This document shows, in pieces, positions 9,620 through 20,086 of a DNA stretch of 64,000 nucleotides; position 1 is the stretch's first letter; each line of letters starts with the position of its first letter. The notes beneath the pieces are model-generated. The model saw nothing but the letters and a program-made list of their open reading frames with translations, made no database searches and had not been told where the DNA came from. Made by a program: the position numbers and the translations under genes. Location: contig NZ_CP015600.1 in assembly GCF_001647715.1 (NCBI RefSeq), positions 3,224,001 through 3,288,000 of the forward strand, given 5' to 3'. The DNA is from Pseudomonas antarctica (GTDB lineage Bacteria > Pseudomonadota > Gammaproteobacteria > Pseudomonadales > Pseudomonadaceae).

Positions 9620-12025
9620 CTACGCTTTAAACGGCTTGCCCTTGAAGGTCGACTTACTCGATGTCTTAGAGTTTGCCGCCAGTGCAATACGCGCCAGGGC
9701 TGGAATCGATTTTGAATGGGTACGCGTCATTATCGACGCGCGATGGTTCTCGACAGTGCGTTGACTGATTCCAAGTTCGACTGCAATGTTTTTGCTCGGA
9801 TGCCCGGCAAGCACCATGTCCATGATTTGGCGTTGTCGCATCGTCAAGCTGTCAATGCAGTGGGTAGCATTCTGAGTCCATTCCATCTTCTTATTGGCGT
9901 CCAGCGAGTACTCCAGCGCTCGCGCAACAGTGTGCAGAACTTCATTACGACTAAAGGGTTTTTCAATGAAGTCAGAGGCACCGGCTTTCATGGCATTAAC
10001 GGCAATTGAAATTTCCCTGCTATCACTGATCATGACAGCTGGCAGATCATCGCCATTTCCTCTCAACCGTTGTAGGAGCTCTAGACCTTGCATGCCGGGG
10101 AGGTGTGCATCGACCAGCAAACAGGCACGCAGGCCGGGAGAGTAGTCCTCCAGGAACGCCTCACATGATGCGTAATCCCGAACCAGATAGTCTTTGGACT
10201 CGAGTAAACTTCGGATCGTATTGCGAAAAAAATCGTCGCGATCGACTACGAATATGATCGATGCCTCTGTACCGGCAGGGTCGACTGGCGGGTGTTGCTC
10301 GTACTCGACGTTCGCCAAACGCTGCTGTTCAAGCAGAGAAGAAATAACGAATACGATTTCTTTAAGCTTCGCCGGCTTGTTAAGTTGAGAGCAGTCCTCA
10401 AAAGCCACGTCATGGGAAGTTTGACGAGAGATATCGCCCGTCAGAATGATGGCAGGCATGAAGCGACGCAGTGTTTTACGCAGTTGATTGATGACCTGTA
10501 AGCCATTGAAAGAGCCCGGCAAATTAAAGTCAGCAAGTATCAAGTCAGGTTGTACACCACCGTGTGTGACGCTTTCCAGGGCGCTTAGCCCGTCAACGGC
10601 CATTTCCACTTGGTAGCCTTCGGACTTGAGCAAAATGCCCAATAACTCCAGCAGTTCCACATCATCTTCAATAATAAGGACCATTTCACCATCATGCGTT
10701 TGGCTTTTCTCGTTGAGATCAGCGTCTGGCTGAGTAGGGGGCAACGAGATGACCGGACGATTAAACGTGAGATCTATGGAAAATACTGACCCGCTGGTGT
10801 TACCCGACTGCGCTCGTAGGCGGTGCCCCAAGACCTTGCACAAACGTTTGACGATAAACAAACCGGTGGTGTTTTGATTGGAGGAGATGGCGATAGGCGC
10901 ATGGCTATCAAGGTAAGATTCCAATATCGGCGTGGGCATGCCGATGCCGGTATCCCAGACTTCAATGCTAAGCCACCCTCCATGGCGGCGGCAGCCTAAT
11001 AAGATGCGGCCCTCATGGGTATACTGCAGTGCATTCGACAGCAAGATACGCAACATTTGTTCGAGCAAACGTGGATCGCTTTCCACGATGAGCTGACACG
11101 GTACAACCTTGAGTTTCAAACCTTTAGCGCCGGCTTTATAGCTGAACTCATCAGCCAGTCGCTCCAGCAAGTCACTGATGCGAAAGCTGACAATATTGGC
11201 GCGATTAGCATCCGTTTCAATGTGGTTGATATCCAGAAGCGCATTCAGCATGCCGGACATTGCACCCACCGTTTCGCCGATTCTCGCGGTCAGTTTTCGG
11301 GGTTGCTCATCGTCAAGCAATCCCAACAACAGGCCTTGCAACAACTTGAGTGTCTGCAACGGCTGACGAAGTTCATGGCTTGCGCAAGCAAGAAAGCGTA
11401 AGCGATCAGTACTCGCCAGTTCGGCCTGCTGCGTGGCGATTTCGAGAGCTTGAGCCACCTGCTTTTTGTCGCATATGTCCGTAAAGGTAATGACCACGCC
11501 CTCAACAAAATCGTCTTGTTGGTTGTAGGGCGAAATACGGCGGGTAAAACTCACACCACTGCGCGATTCGACGTCACGTTCCAGCGCAACTCTGTCGCGT
11601 ATGACGGTTCTGGCGTCATCCAGCAAATTGATATCGGTGGACATCGGACGAAGGTCAGCGAGAGGTCGACCAATGTCTTGATTTAGAATATTGAACAACG
11701 ACTGACTGGCGGGCGTGAACAAGCGGATATTCAGATCGGCGTCTAGCAAAATGGCTGCAATATGGGTGCTGTGCAGTACATTTAACGCTACTTGAGAGGT
11801 CGCCCGCTGCTGCTCCAGTGAACCCCTAAGCTGATCGTTCATCTCGGTAAGCTCATTGTTCAGCGAGCGCAACTGATCAAGCGACTGCGTGTTAGTGACG
11901 TGTGGTGAAGATTCCTGTGTTGAGCTCAACGTTGCAGCGTCGGCTGAAGGGGATGGGGTAACCTCCTTGGGCGTGGCCGTTCCAACGTCGAGTGGAAGGC
12001 ATACAGGCATTATTGTTTTCCGCAT
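9620..12025 (-). CDS. Hybrid PAS-kinase-REC-REC-LuxR regulator
   Basis: This 801-aa protein carries a whole phosphorelay on one chain. In order: a disordered N-terminus, a short coiled coil (about 52-75), a PAS domain (about 80-190, of the type found in CheB-CheR-PAS fusions), HisKA with FLACASHELRQP (H217), HATPase with DTGIGM, a first receiver (D499 in LILADFNLPG), a second receiver (D639 in CLLVDAHLPG) and a C-terminal LuxR/FixJ-type HTH (about 725-785, TMRQRQIMDMVLAGHPSKNIA). The REC2-HTH part looks like a FixJ-class response regulator fused to its kinase. There are no membrane segments, so the input is cytosolic. ATG 12025 has GGAA upstream. It is a candidate regulator of the neighbouring island, but its targets are not shown by sequence. 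Confidence 0.92.
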   Translation of the reverse strand: MRKTIMPVCLPLDVGTATPKEVTPSPSADAATLSSTQESSPHVTNTQSLDQLRSLNNELTEMNDQLRGSLEQQRATSQVALNVLHSTHIAAILLDADLNIRLFTPASQSLFNILNQDIGRPLADLRPMSTDINLLDDARTVIRDRVALERDVESRSGVSFTRRISPYNQQDDFVEGVVITFTDICDKKQVAQALEIATQQAELASTDRLRFLACASHELRQPLQTLKLLQGLLLGLLDDEQPRKLTARIGETVGAMSGMLNALLDINHIETDANRANIVSFRISDLLERLADEFSYKAGAKGLKLKVVPCQLIVESDPRLLEQMLRILLSNALQYTHEGRILLGCRRHGGWLSIEVWDTGIGMPTPILESYLDSHAPIAISSNQNTTGLFIVKRLCKVLGHRLRAQSGNTSGSVFSIDLTFNRPVISLPPTQPDADLNEKSQTHDGEMVLIIEDDVELLELLGILLKSEGYQVEMAVDGLSALESVTHGGVQPDLILADFNLPGSFNGLQVINQLRKTLRRFMPAIILTGDISRQTSHDVAFEDCSQLNKPAKLKEIVFVISSLLEQQRLANVEYEQHPPVDPAGTEASIIFVVDRDDFFRNTIRSLLESKDYLVRDYASCEAFLEDYSPGLRACLLVDAHLPGMQGLELLQRLRGNGDDLPAVMISDSREISIAVNAMKAGASDFIEKPFSRNEVLHTVARALEYSLDANKKMEWTQNATHCIDSLTMRQRQIMDMVLAGHPSKNIAVELGISQRTVENHRASIMTRTHSKSIPALARIALAANSKTSSKSTFKGKPFKA

Positions 12026-12250
12026 CACAGCATTCCGAAGGAACGCATCTACATGGAGCCTACACCCCTTTGAGTGATACGCAATGCCCGGCCCGGAGTG
12101 CTATGCCGTTACAGGACCGTTTGGATCCGATTAACAGGTAGCCCCTTGAAAACTACCCCCACTTTGTTGAAGACGAGCGTGTTGAGTGCTAGCGCATCAG
12201 CTTCAGAATCTCCGACCGGCGGTCGAAGCCTGACGGTATAAAGTGCCGAG

Positions 12251-12898
12251 TCAGGCGATGAGCAGGTGATTTTCTACATGACTGACACCCGCTACTGCCC
12301 ACGCTGTTTGTTCGACCGCTTTACGTTCACTCCATAGCGAAACGGTGCCTTCAAGGGTCACTTGATTGCCGTGGACAGTGACGCGAATCTTGCTTACATC
12401 CAGTCCAGCACTTCGGATCAAAGCAGCGTCGATTAGCTTTTTGATGTCTTGAGTACTCTCTTTAGGCTGTATGACCAAAAAATTGTCGATACGCGAGACG
12501 CCTTGCAATTGCTCTATAACGCTCTGTACAGCCTCTTTCTGGTATTGCCATTCGACATTTCCCCGGATCGTGACCCAACCGTGCTGCACCTTGATGTGAA
12601 TGGGCTCATCGGAAACGGTCGTGTTCCAGCGAACCAGGTCCAGGCAACGCGAGGCGATCACACTGTCTTCAACAGCGTCTAGCCCAGATACTCGGACTTC
12701 CAGCTCTTCGGCCAGCGCTAAAACGCCTTTGATGGCCTGGACGGCGCATTCAACCGCGATTTTTTCAGCGTAGGTATTTACATGGCCAGTCAGCACGACA
12801 ACACCGTTTTCCAAGGTGACACCAATCGCGCCTGCATCGATGTGCGGTAAAAACTCCAGCTCGTCCAGAATACGTCTGCGTAATGTAAGGTCACTCAT
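12251..12898 (-). CDS. Three-BON-domain stress protein
   Basis: This 215-aa protein consists of three consecutive BON domains (about 3-70, 77-145, 147-215), each with the GVV/WVT-[LI]-x-G-x-V pattern. BON domains bind lipid or other envelope ligands and are common in osmotic-stress proteins. There is no signal peptide, so a cytosolic or membrane-peripheral location is likely. The ATG overlaps the stop of the PRC-barrel gene (ATGA), which fixes the start. A close paralogue with the same three-domain plan and the LxxLxWxxxV-type spacing lies at 23392-24045. Confidence 0.9.
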   Translation of the reverse strand: MSDLTLRRRILDELEFLPHIDAGAIGVTLENGVVVLTGHVNTYAEKIAVECAVQAIKGVLALAEELEVRVSGLDAVEDSVIASRCLDLVRWNTTVSDEPIHIKVQHGWVTIRGNVEWQYQKEAVQSVIEQLQGVSRIDNFLVIQPKESTQDIKKLIDAALIRSAGLDVSKIRVTVHGNQVTLEGTVSLWSERKAVEQTAWAVAGVSHVENHLLIA

Positions 12899-13722
12899 GA
12901 TTTGTCCTCCGGATGGAAGACCTGTCTCGCTACAAGGGTTTCAACCTGCCAGTAGCCCGCACGCCCGTAATGCTCGTATAGATTCGACTCGCGTTCTCGG
13001 TTCAACTGTTGAGACGACTCATAGGGTGGCGATGCCTTGATCGACGCACAGTCGAGGTCGACAGTAACGGATCTGTCCGCCCAACTGATCTCGTCGATCC
13101 ACTCAGGCGCAATCAGTACTTTATGCCCGATCCACCAATTGCTGGTGTTGATCACTAAATACTGAATTGCCCACGTCTCTTCATTGATCAGCAGGCTTTC
13201 GACATGCCCCACTGCACCATCGGTGGCTTTGATGTGATAACCGATAATCGCTTTGCAACTGCGTAAATGAGGGTCGTCGTCCTCATGGTGCGCGCGTTCT
13301 ATTTTTGCATTCTCTTGGCGAGCACCCGCTTGCCCGACTGCGCCCCCTGGCAGCCCAAAACCTCCTGGGTCTATTCCTGCAGCCCAGATATTGGCGTCCC
13401 CCCAGTAGTACGGATACCCGTAGTAACTCAGGTATTGCATCTCATGCTGCCGAGACACGGGCTTATCGGTGTCTATATTGGGACTGTTTTTGACTTGTTC
13501 CTGGGTGATGGCGACATGCAATCGTCGCTGCTCCCACTCGGGGCGTTGAATGGAAAAGGGGGGGATGAGGACTTTGCGGCTGAAGAACCAGGCACCGGTC
13601 TCGACAATGAAGTAACGGATTACCCACGCCTCATTGTCGAAATAGAAGTCTTTCACTTCCCCGATATCCCCATCGGTCGCTGCAATGGTGTAATCCTTCA
13701 GGTCTTGCATGCTACGTAACAT
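12895..13722 (-). CDS. Tandem PRC-barrel domain protein
   Basis: This 275-aa protein has two PRC-barrel domains. Both carry the motif G(D/A)(I/V)G.V...(F/L)...E.W.I.Y.(I/V): first near residues 9-70 (IAATDGDIGEVKDFYFDNEAWVIR) and again near 145-205 (KATDGAVGHVESLLINEETW). A Gly/Pro/Ala linker separates them. PRC barrels are small beta domains found in photosynthetic H subunits and RimM, often with stress or RNA roles. An open frame continues upstream to 13917, but ATG 13722 has an AAAGGACAG ribosome site and starts at the domain, so I prefer it. It is coupled by ATGA to the BON gene. Confidence 0.88.
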   Translation of the reverse strand: MLRSMQDLKDYTIAATDGDIGEVKDFYFDNEAWVIRYFIVETGAWFFSRKVLIPPFSIQRPEWEQRRLHVAITQEQVKNSPNIDTDKPVSRQHEMQYLSYYGYPYYWGDANIWAAGIDPGGFGLPGGAVGQAGARQENAKIERAHHEDDDPHLRSCKAIIGYHIKATDGAVGHVESLLINEETWAIQYLVINTSNWWIGHKVLIAPEWIDEISWADRSVTVDLDCASIKASPPYESSQQLNRERESNLYEHYGRAGYWQVETLVARQVFHPEDKS

Positions 13723-14003
13723 AGGACTGTCCTTTGTTGAGCATTGATCGATGTCCTCGGCCCAGAGCACCGCTGCATGCCGAGTGTGGCTAACAGCACT
13801 GTGTGCCTCGCACCTCCTGGCGTCTGTGCGGTGACGCACGCTCACCAAGGGGGAGGCCATGACGTCGACCCCGTTCACTGACGACCACTCACCTTCGCTT
13901 TCTCCAACCTTTCGCATGAGTCCACTAGGTAGTTTCCGAGGCTACTCACGGGCGCGGCGCGCGGCTACCTTGATGGGACGCGCCCAGCCAAAAGGCTACT
14001 GAT
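13723..14003. other. Divergent intergenic region with GTAGTTTCCGAG box
   Basis: This 281-bp spacer separates the minus-strand PRC/BON operon from the plus-strand Crp-type gene. It holds the first copy of the five-fold island box. I see no conserved promoter pointing toward the PRC gene: the matching -10 position in the reverse direction does not contain a TANNNT hexamer. Confidence 0.6.
13929..13971 (+). promoter_or_regulatory. Island promoter 1: GTAGTTTCCGAG box plus -10
   Basis: The box GTAGTTTCCGAGGCTAC is at 13929-13945 and TACCTT at 13966-13971, 37 nt from box start to hexamer start. This box has GTAG/CTAC dyad ends. The Crp-type gene starts 75 nt downstream of the box. Confidence 0.75.
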
Positions 14004-14768
14004 ATGTCCGAGACACCGAGCCTCCAAAAAAATCATCTACTTGCTGCATTGCCCAGCGAGGTACGCCGTCGCCTTATCCCTCACCTCGAATTGGTGTCAT
14101 TTCCCCTTGGAAAAGTCCTGTATGAGCCCGGCGACATCCTGCGCTATGTCTATTTTCCGACCGACTCCATCGTTTCATTGCTCTACGTCATGGAAAACGG
14201 AGCGGCTGCAGATATTTCGGTGGTGGGCAATGAAGGGCTGATCGGTGTGGCCTTGTTCATGGGCGGTGAGAGCACTTCAAGCCGTGCCGTCGTTCAATGC
14301 GCCGGATACGCCTACCGGCTGAGGGCGCAGTTTCTCATGGACGAGTTCAATCGCCACGGCGAAATGTTGCAGCTGACGCTGCGCTACACCCAGGCCTTGA
14401 TCACTCAAATGGCCCAAACGGCAGTCTGCAATCGACATCACTCAATCGATCAGCAGCTGTGCCGCTGGCTGTTGTTGTCGCTGGACCGTCTATCCGGCAA
14501 CCAGCTGACGATGACCCAAGAGCTCATCGCCAACATGCTGGGCGTTCGTCGCGAAGGCATCACCGAAGCCGCACGCAAGCTGCAAAAACTTGGCGTCATT
14601 GACTATAGCCGCGGCCTAATTACCGTGCTGGATCGCCCGCGGCTTGAGTCACTGAGTTGCGAGTGCTACGCGGTGGTCAAGCATGAGACCGACCGACTGC
14701 AGCCCTATGTTCACCCAACTCATCTGAGCAGGCATGTCTGCCAAACCGTCACAGCGCATACTCTGTGA
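14004..14768 (+). CDS. Crp/Fnr-family transcription regulator 1
   Basis: This 254-aa regulator has an N-terminal cNMP-like beta-roll (about 20-130, GKVLYEPGD...YVYFPTDSIVSLL) and a C-terminal winged HTH (about 170-220, TMTQELIANMLGVRREGITEAARKL). The glutamate-serine-rich cAMP pocket of true Crp is not evident, and there is no FNR-type N-terminal cysteine cluster, so its signal is unknown. ATG 14004 follows AAAAGG. The first island promoter lies directly upstream and the HAD gene follows after 9 bp. It is a natural candidate for the factor that reads the island box, possibly including its own promoter; this is inference. Confidence 0.9.
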   Translation: MSETPSLQKNHLLAALPSEVRRRLIPHLELVSFPLGKVLYEPGDILRYVYFPTDSIVSLLYVMENGAAADISVVGNEGLIGVALFMGGESTSSRAVVQCAGYAYRLRAQFLMDEFNRHGEMLQLTLRYTQALITQMAQTAVCNRHHSIDQQLCRWLLLSLDRLSGNQLTMTQELIANMLGVRREGITEAARKLQKLGVIDYSRGLITVLDRPRLESLSCECYAVVKHETDRLQPYVHPTHLSRHVCQTVTAHTL

Positions 14769-14777
14769 TTGATAGCC

Positions 14778-15473
14778 ATGACTGAACTCGAAGTGGTCTT
14801 CTTGCTCGACGTTGACAACACATTGCTCGACGGCGACCGTGTCGTGGTCGACTTTCACACCTGTTTGAAGCAACAATTGGGCAGCGCCTGCGCACGGCGC
14901 TACTGGGTCATCTTCGACAGATTGCGCAAAGCGCTTGGCTATGTCGACTACCTCGGCGCCCTGCAGCATTATCGGCTTGAACTCGAACAGGGTGATGCCA
15001 ACGAACAGCAGTTGTTAATGGCCGCAGCCTTCTTGATTGACTACCCGTTTGCTGATCGCATCTATGCTCGCGCTTTAGAGGCGATCACCCATTTGGATCA
15101 GTATGGGCCGACTGTCATCCTGTCCGATGGCGACATCGTGTTGCAGCCGCGCAAAATACAACGCTCGGGGTTGTGGCAAGCCGTGCAGGGGCGTGCTCTG
15201 ATTTATGTGCACAAAGAAAAAATGCTGCCTGCTGTGCAGCGCCATTATCCCGCCCGTCACTACGTGATGGTCGACGACAAGCTGGGCGTTCTGGCTGCGA
15301 TGAAGTCGGTATGGCGAGAACGGCTAACCACCGTCTTCGTTCGCCAGGGCCACTATGCACTGGACGCGAAGATTATCGCGGCACAACCGGCTGCGGATAT
15401 CACGATCGAATGCATAGGCGATCTCGTTACGATAGACCGCTCACACTTGGCCCCTCCGGCTATACATCGTTGA
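14778..15473 (+). CDS. HAD-superfamily hydrolase
   Basis: This 231-aa protein has HAD motif I as LLDVDNTLLDGD (residues 9-20), motif II as ILSDGD, and motif IV as VMVDDK, with a helical cap between motifs I and II, so a Mg-dependent phosphatase is expected. The substrate is not predictable. A TTG at 14769 extends the frame by three codons, but ATG 14778 is preferred. It follows the Crp-type gene by 9 bp and probably shares its transcript. Its 3' end overlaps the convergent aldolase gene by 14 bp. Confidence 0.85.
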   Translation: MTELEVVFLLDVDNTLLDGDRVVVDFHTCLKQQLGSACARRYWVIFDRLRKALGYVDYLGALQHYRLELEQGDANEQQLLMAAAFLIDYPFADRIYARALEAITHLDQYGPTVILSDGDIVLQPRKIQRSGLWQAVQGRALIYVHKEKMLPAVQRHYPARHYVMVDDKLGVLAAMKSVWRERLTTVFVRQGHYALDAKIIAAQPAADITIECIGDLVTIDRSHLAPPAIHR

Positions 15474-16503
15474 TGGCGTTACCCATGCCCTCCATCGCGG
15501 CCGAGTAGGTGCCTTGCTGCGCCGCACTGTTACAAGCAGCGCGGTGCCCCAGTGCCCTCTGAGCCTGCATCACGTTGGCGGCCCCCCCGCGCCATATCTC
15601 GAGTGCCGGCTGTTGAATCGCACGCGCGAAAGAAAATGTTAGTGCCCAGGGCAGGCGCCATTTATGACGCTGGCTCATCGCGTTCAACCTCGCGGATGCC
15701 AGCTCGGCACTTTGGCCGCCTGAAAGGAATGCGACGCCCGCCAGTGCGGCGGGCAGAGCGCGCAGGAGAACTGTCACGGTGGCATCAGCCACCTCGTCTA
15801 GGCTGTCCTGGTGGGAGCAGTTCAAGCCCGGCAGGAGCATGTTCGGCTTCAGCACCATACCTTCCAGCAGTACGCCCTGAACATACAGTTGCTCGAAAAC
15901 CTCGTGCAGCACCTGCATGCTCACTTCAGCACAACCCTGCAGTGTGTGTCCGCCCATCATCAGCACCTCAGGCTCAACGATGGGCACAAGCCCGGCCTCC
16001 TGACAAAGGGCCGCGTAGCGGGCCAGCGCATGGGCATTGGCGGCGATACAGGCGGTGCTGGGAAGTCCGGGGCCAATCGAGATTACCGCGCGCCACTTGG
16101 CAAAGCGCGCACCGATCGCAGAATAGCCTTGCAGCCGCTCGCGCAAACCGTCCAACCCTTCAGTGATTTTTTCTCCAGCATGCCCAGCCAGAGGCTTCGC
16201 GCCAGTGTCCACCTTAATGCCTACCACGATGCCCGCGTCATTCAGTAGCTTCACGAACGGCGTGCCATCGGTGCACCGTTGACGGATCGTCTCATCGTAG
16301 AGAATAACGCCGCTGATGCTGTCAGCCAGCCGCGGGGTGGTGATGATGAGCTCGCGCCATGCGCGCCGTGATGCTTCGGTCTGTGGTATTCCGAGCGAGG
16401 CGAAACGCTCATTGCACGTTGGTGTGCTCTCATCCATTGCGAGCAACCCCTTACCGGGCGCCAGCATGAGGCGTGCCGTATCGATAAGTTCAGACGCGTT
16501 CAT
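15460..16503 (-). CDS. Class I fructose-bisphosphate aldolase
   Basis: This 347-aa enzyme cleaves fructose-1,6-bisphosphate to DHAP and glyceraldehyde-3-P, or runs in reverse. It belongs to the eukaryote-like class I family, seen from [11 protein letters not shown] (near residue 20), GIKVDTG (K97), EPE (177-179) and the Schiff-base lysine in EGMVLKPNM (K219). No metal is needed. The ATG at 16503 overlaps the phosphoketolase stop as ATGA, giving a three-gene coupled operon with tpiA and xfp. In combination it would return triose-P to fructose-P for the phosphoketolase. Pseudomonads also carry a class II housekeeping aldolase, so this one is probably conditional. Confidence 0.93.
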   Translation of the reverse strand: MNASELIDTARLMLAPGKGLLAMDESTPTCNERFASLGIPQTEASRRAWRELIITTPRLADSISGVILYDETIRQRCTDGTPFVKLLNDAGIVVGIKVDTGAKPLAGHAGEKITEGLDGLRERLQGYSAIGARFAKWRAVISIGPGLPSTACIAANAHALARYAALCQEAGLVPIVEPEVLMMGGHTLQGCAEVSMQVLHEVFEQLYVQGVLLEGMVLKPNMLLPGLNCSHQDSLDEVADATVTVLLRALPAALAGVAFLSGGQSAELASARLNAMSQRHKWRLPWALTFSFARAIQQPALEIWRGGAANVMQAQRALGHRAACNSAAQQGTYSAAMEGMGNAINDV

Positions 16504-18926
16504 ACGCCCACTCCCCACTTCCAGTTGCGGATCTCGGGCAGATCTTCGCCGTGCTGTTCGATGTAGAGCTTATGTTCGACAAGCTTGTCCCGAACCTTCT
16601 GCTTCAAGTAATCGCCCTTGCTGCCCAGATGAGGCAGACGGTCGACAACGTCCTGCACCAAATGGAATCGGTCCAGGTCGTTCTGGACCCGTATGTCAAA
16701 AGCCGTGGTAATCGTCCCTTCCTCTTTGTAGCCGCGCACATGCAGGTTGCGGTTATTGCGCCGATAGGTCAGCCGGTGCACCAGGCAAGGGTAGCCATGG
16801 AAAGCGAAGATGATGTGCTTGTCCTTGGTAAACAACGAGTCGTAGTCCGCATCACTTAGCCCATGCGGGTGCTCGCTGGCGGACTGCAGCTTCATCAGGT
16901 CCACAACATTGATCACGCGAATCTTCAACTCAGGCAAATGCTCCCGCAGGATGGACACGGCCGCCAGGATTTCCAGTGTAGGCGTATCGCCGCAGCAGGC
17001 CATCACCACATCCGGTTCCGTGTCCTGATCGTTGCTGGCCCATTGCCAGATCCCAACTCCCTGAGTGCAATGCACCACCGCTTCATCCATAGTTAACCAT
17101 TGAGGTAACGCATGCTTGCCGGCGACAACGACGTTGACGTAGTTTCGGCTGCGCAGGCAGTGGTCAAAGGTCGAAAGCAGGCAGTTCGCATCCGGCGGCA
17201 GATAGACGCGAACGATGTCGGCTTTCTTGTTGATCACATGGTCGAGGAAACCCGGGTCCTGGTGGGTAAAACCATTATGGTCTTGCTGCCAGACGTGCGA
17301 AGCGAGTAGGTAGTTCAGTGAGGCGATCGGTCGACGCCACGCCAGCTCCTTCGTGACCTTGAGCCACTTGGCGTGCTGGCTGAACATCGAGTCGATAATG
17401 CGGATGAACGCCTCGTAGCTGTTGAACAGCCCGTGTCGGCCGGTCAGCAGGTAGCCTTCCAGCCAGCCCTCGCATTGGTGCTCGCTGAGCATTGCATCGA
17501 GGACGCGCCCGGCAGGCGCAAGAAACTCGTCGTTCGCAACGCTGGCAGCGTCCCATTGGCGGTTGGTCACCTGGAAGACGGCGCCGAGCAGGTTCGACAA
17601 TGTTTCATCTGGCCCGAAGATGCGAAAGTTACGCCGGTTGAGTAGGACGATATCCTTGAGAAATTCACCCAGCACCAAGGTATCTTGCGCAAAAACAGCA
17701 CCGGGGGAGGGCACATGAACTGCATGTATACGATAGTCCGGCATATGCAGATCGCGTAGCAACAGCCCGCCGTTTGCGTTGGGATTGGCGCCCATGCGAC
17801 GCAGGCCTTTGGGAGCCATTGCGGCGAGTTCCGCGACGAGTCGCCCGCGCTCGTCGAACAGTTCCTCTGCCTTGTAACTCTTCATCCACAGCTCAAGCTG
17901 CGACAGGTGATCGGGGTGATTGCCATCGACCACCAGCGGCACCTGGTGCGCCCGGAAGGTGCCCTCTATCGGAAGCCCGTCGACGACTTTCGGCCCCGTC
18001 CAACCCTTGGGCGATCTAAGCACTATCATTGGCCAGCGTGGCCGTGTGGCTGCGCCACTCGTGCGGGCGCGAACTTGCAATTGTTTGATGTGGGCGATGG
18101 CTTTGTCGAGGACGCTGGCCATCAGTTCATGCATCGTCGCAGGGTCATCGCCTTCGACAAAATAAGGAGCCCAGCCGCAGCCGCGCAGAAACTGTTCCAG
18201 TTCGTCAGGCTCAATGCGTGCCAGTAGTGTGGGGTTGCTGATCTTGTAGCCGTTCAGATGCAGAATAGGCAGTACCGCACCATCGGTCACCGGATCGAGA
18301 AATTTATTCGATTGCCACGCCGTCGCCAACGGGCCGGTCTCGGCTTCGCCGTCACCGATCACGCAGGCGACGATCAGGTCAGGGTTGTCAAATGCGGCAC
18401 CGAAGGCATGGCTGAGGGAATAACCGAGCTCCCCGCCCTCATGGATCGACCCCGGCGTTGTGGGTGCTACATGGCTGGAAATGCCCCCAGGAAACGAGAA
18501 CTGCTTGAACAGCTTCTTCAGTCCTGCCTCATCCTGGCCGACATTCGGATAGACCTCGCTCCAGGTGCCTTCAAGGTAGACATTTCCGACAATGGCGGGG
18601 CCGCCATGTCCAGGGCCCGCAATGTAGATCATGTTCAGATCGAGGTTCGTGATCACCCGGTTCAAATGCACATAGATGAAGTTCTGACCAGGCGTTGTGC
18701 CCCAGTGACTGACGACGAGCGGCTTGACGTGTGCCATCGTCAACGGTTCGCGCAATAGTGGGTTGTCATAGAGGTACATCTGCCCAACCGAGATGTAATT
18801 CGCAGCTCGCCAGTAAGCGTTTAATCGCCACAATTCCTCTACGCCCAACGTGGGAACATCGGCGGCCGGAAGCCTTGCGATGTCCATGCTTTCAGGCTCT
18901 GGCCGCAACGTCAATGCGTCGTTCAT
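16500..18926 (-). CDS. xfp: Xylulose-5-P/fructose-6-P phosphoketolase
   Basis: This 808-aa ThDP enzyme splits xylulose-5-P or fructose-6-P with phosphate, giving acetyl-P and glyceraldehyde-3-P or erythrose-4-P. Family motifs are clear: [19 protein letters not shown], the ThDP site GDGEAETG, and a C-terminal [16 protein letters not shown]. Length matches the family (about 800). The ATG at 18926 has AGAGGAAC upstream and overlaps the tpiA stop (ATGA). Whether it prefers F6P as well as X5P cannot be read from sequence. Acetate kinase at 37413-38627 would harvest the acetyl-P as ATP. Confidence 0.96.
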   Translation of the reverse strand: MNDALTLRPEPESMDIARLPAADVPTLGVEELWRLNAYWRAANYISVGQMYLYDNPLLREPLTMAHVKPLVVSHWGTTPGQNFIYVHLNRVITNLDLNMIYIAGPGHGGPAIVGNVYLEGTWSEVYPNVGQDEAGLKKLFKQFSFPGGISSHVAPTTPGSIHEGGELGYSLSHAFGAAFDNPDLIVACVIGDGEAETGPLATAWQSNKFLDPVTDGAVLPILHLNGYKISNPTLLARIEPDELEQFLRGCGWAPYFVEGDDPATMHELMASVLDKAIAHIKQLQVRARTSGAATRPRWPMIVLRSPKGWTGPKVVDGLPIEGTFRAHQVPLVVDGNHPDHLSQLELWMKSYKAEELFDERGRLVAELAAMAPKGLRRMGANPNANGGLLLRDLHMPDYRIHAVHVPSPGAVFAQDTLVLGEFLKDIVLLNRRNFRIFGPDETLSNLLGAVFQVTNRQWDAASVANDEFLAPAGRVLDAMLSEHQCEGWLEGYLLTGRHGLFNSYEAFIRIIDSMFSQHAKWLKVTKELAWRRPIASLNYLLASHVWQQDHNGFTHQDPGFLDHVINKKADIVRVYLPPDANCLLSTFDHCLRSRNYVNVVVAGKHALPQWLTMDEAVVHCTQGVGIWQWASNDQDTEPDVVMACCGDTPTLEILAAVSILREHLPELKIRVINVVDLMKLQSASEHPHGLSDADYDSLFTKDKHIIFAFHGYPCLVHRLTYRRNNRNLHVRGYKEEGTITTAFDIRVQNDLDRFHLVQDVVDRLPHLGSKGDYLKQKVRDKLVEHKLYIEQHGEDLPEIRNWKWGVGV

Positions 18927-19708
18927 CGTCTCTGTTCCTCTGGTGTATGGAGGATATGCGCAGGCACCACCGGAGCGGCGCGGCAAATCGCAAGAAAATC
19001 CGTAGCGTTCAAACTGGCGCCACCGACCAGCACGCCACCGACTTGCGGCAGTCTCAGGATGGCTTCGGCACTGGAGGGTTTGACTGACCCGCCATATAGG
19101 ATCCGTAGCCTTTGACCTTCAGCACCCAGACGCTGGGTCAGGCATGCCCTGATGTGCGAATGCATTTCCATGATCTGCGAGTGGGTAGGCACTTGACCGG
19201 AGCCGATGGCCCAAAGTGGCTCGTAGCCGATCACTGTATTGGACGCTGTCATACCTTCGGGCACGCTCTCGGTGATTTGCGTGGCACAGACGGACAATGC
19301 TTTACCTGCCAGTCGTTGCGTGTGCGTTTCACCGATGCAGATAATTGCCAGAAGGCCGGCGCGCCGGGCTGCATGTGCCTTTGCCGCCACGACTGCATCC
19401 GTCTCCCCGTGCTGCTGACGGCGCTCCGAGTGACCGATGATGACTGCGCGAGCGCCAGCATCTATGAGCATCTCTGCGCTGATGTCGCCAGTAAAAGGGC
19501 CGCTGATTTCGGCGCTGCAATCCTCCCCTCCGATGGCGATACGACCAGTAGCCGTCAACACAGCTTGCGCGATCAGGGTGGCGGGCAGGCAGATCATAGC
19601 GTCGAGCGATGGCAGCGTTGCCCTGACTGATACGGCCATAGCTTCGATTTCGCTGAGCTGTTCCGCAAGGCCGTTCATCTTCCAGTTTCCGACGATCAGC
19701 GGCCGCAT
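18923..19708 (-). CDS. tpiA: Triosephosphate isomerase
   Basis: This 261-aa enzyme interconverts DHAP and glyceraldehyde-3-P. The residues are standard: NWKMN with K10, the electrophile H93 in IIGHSERR, the base E163 in GYEPLWAIG, and the phosphate loop YGGSVKP. ATG 19708 places the start at the usual [12 protein letters not shown]; an in-frame ATG 72 bp upstream would add a tail not found in the family. It heads the tpiA-xfp-aldolase operon. A housekeeping copy is expected elsewhere, so this is likely an operon-dedicated second isozyme. Confidence 0.95.
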   Translation of the reverse strand: MRPLIVGNWKMNGLAEQLSEIEAMAVSVRATLPSLDAMICLPATLIAQAVLTATGRIAIGGEDCSAEISGPFTGDISAEMLIDAGARAVIIGHSERRQQHGETDAVVAAKAHAARRAGLLAIICIGETHTQRLAGKALSVCATQITESVPEGMTASNTVIGYEPLWAIGSGQVPTHSQIMEMHSHIRACLTQRLGAEGQRLRILYGGSVKPSSAEAILRLPQVGGVLVGGASLNATDFLAICRAAPVVPAHILHTPEEQRR

Positions 19709-20086
19709 GCGGTGCTGTTCCGACGATACGCAATCAGTGTTCGGCCACTGAATATCGTCTGTTGGGCCAAGCATTACCATGAAAACCCACCCCGCCCCAT
19801 GTGCCGTTCACGCCAGTAGACATACACCATTGTTGCTCTCCTTCTCGGACTCACGTCACTCGCTCCAAGCCTGAAGATGCGCCCGGGCAAGGCTTCGTTC
19901 TGTGCGGTAGCACACACGGCTATCCACTTGAGCCTCAACGCTGATGATGGTTACGCCTGGTGCGCGCAAAAAACACCTAGGTAGTTTCCGAGTCTGTCGC
20001 CATCGGGGTATCCCTCATACGCTGCGGTCAATCCTCCCGTTCGCCAGGGCGGTGCTTTCGACGTAACACGACCGAGGGATAGCCCC
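19709..20086. other. Divergent tpiA / ohyA intergenic region
   Basis: These 378 bp hold the promoters of the minus-strand tpiA operon and the plus-strand oleate hydratase. The second island box is the only strong signal I see. A short TTGAG-C-CTCAA dyad lies near 19928; its role is unclear. Confidence 0.55.
19981..20023 (+). promoter_or_regulatory. Island promoter 2: GTAGTTTCCGAG box plus -10
   Basis: The box GTAGTTTCCGAGTCTGT begins at 19981, and TACGCT is at 20018-20023, again 37 nt from box start. It shares the upstream CTAG flank with promoter 1. Oleate hydratase starts 106 nt after the box. Confidence 0.75.

Noticed and set aside
19685..19695. AGTTTCCGACGAT inside tpiA as an island box
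   Set aside because: It lies in the conserved coding sequence for VGNWK and lacks the GTAG start.
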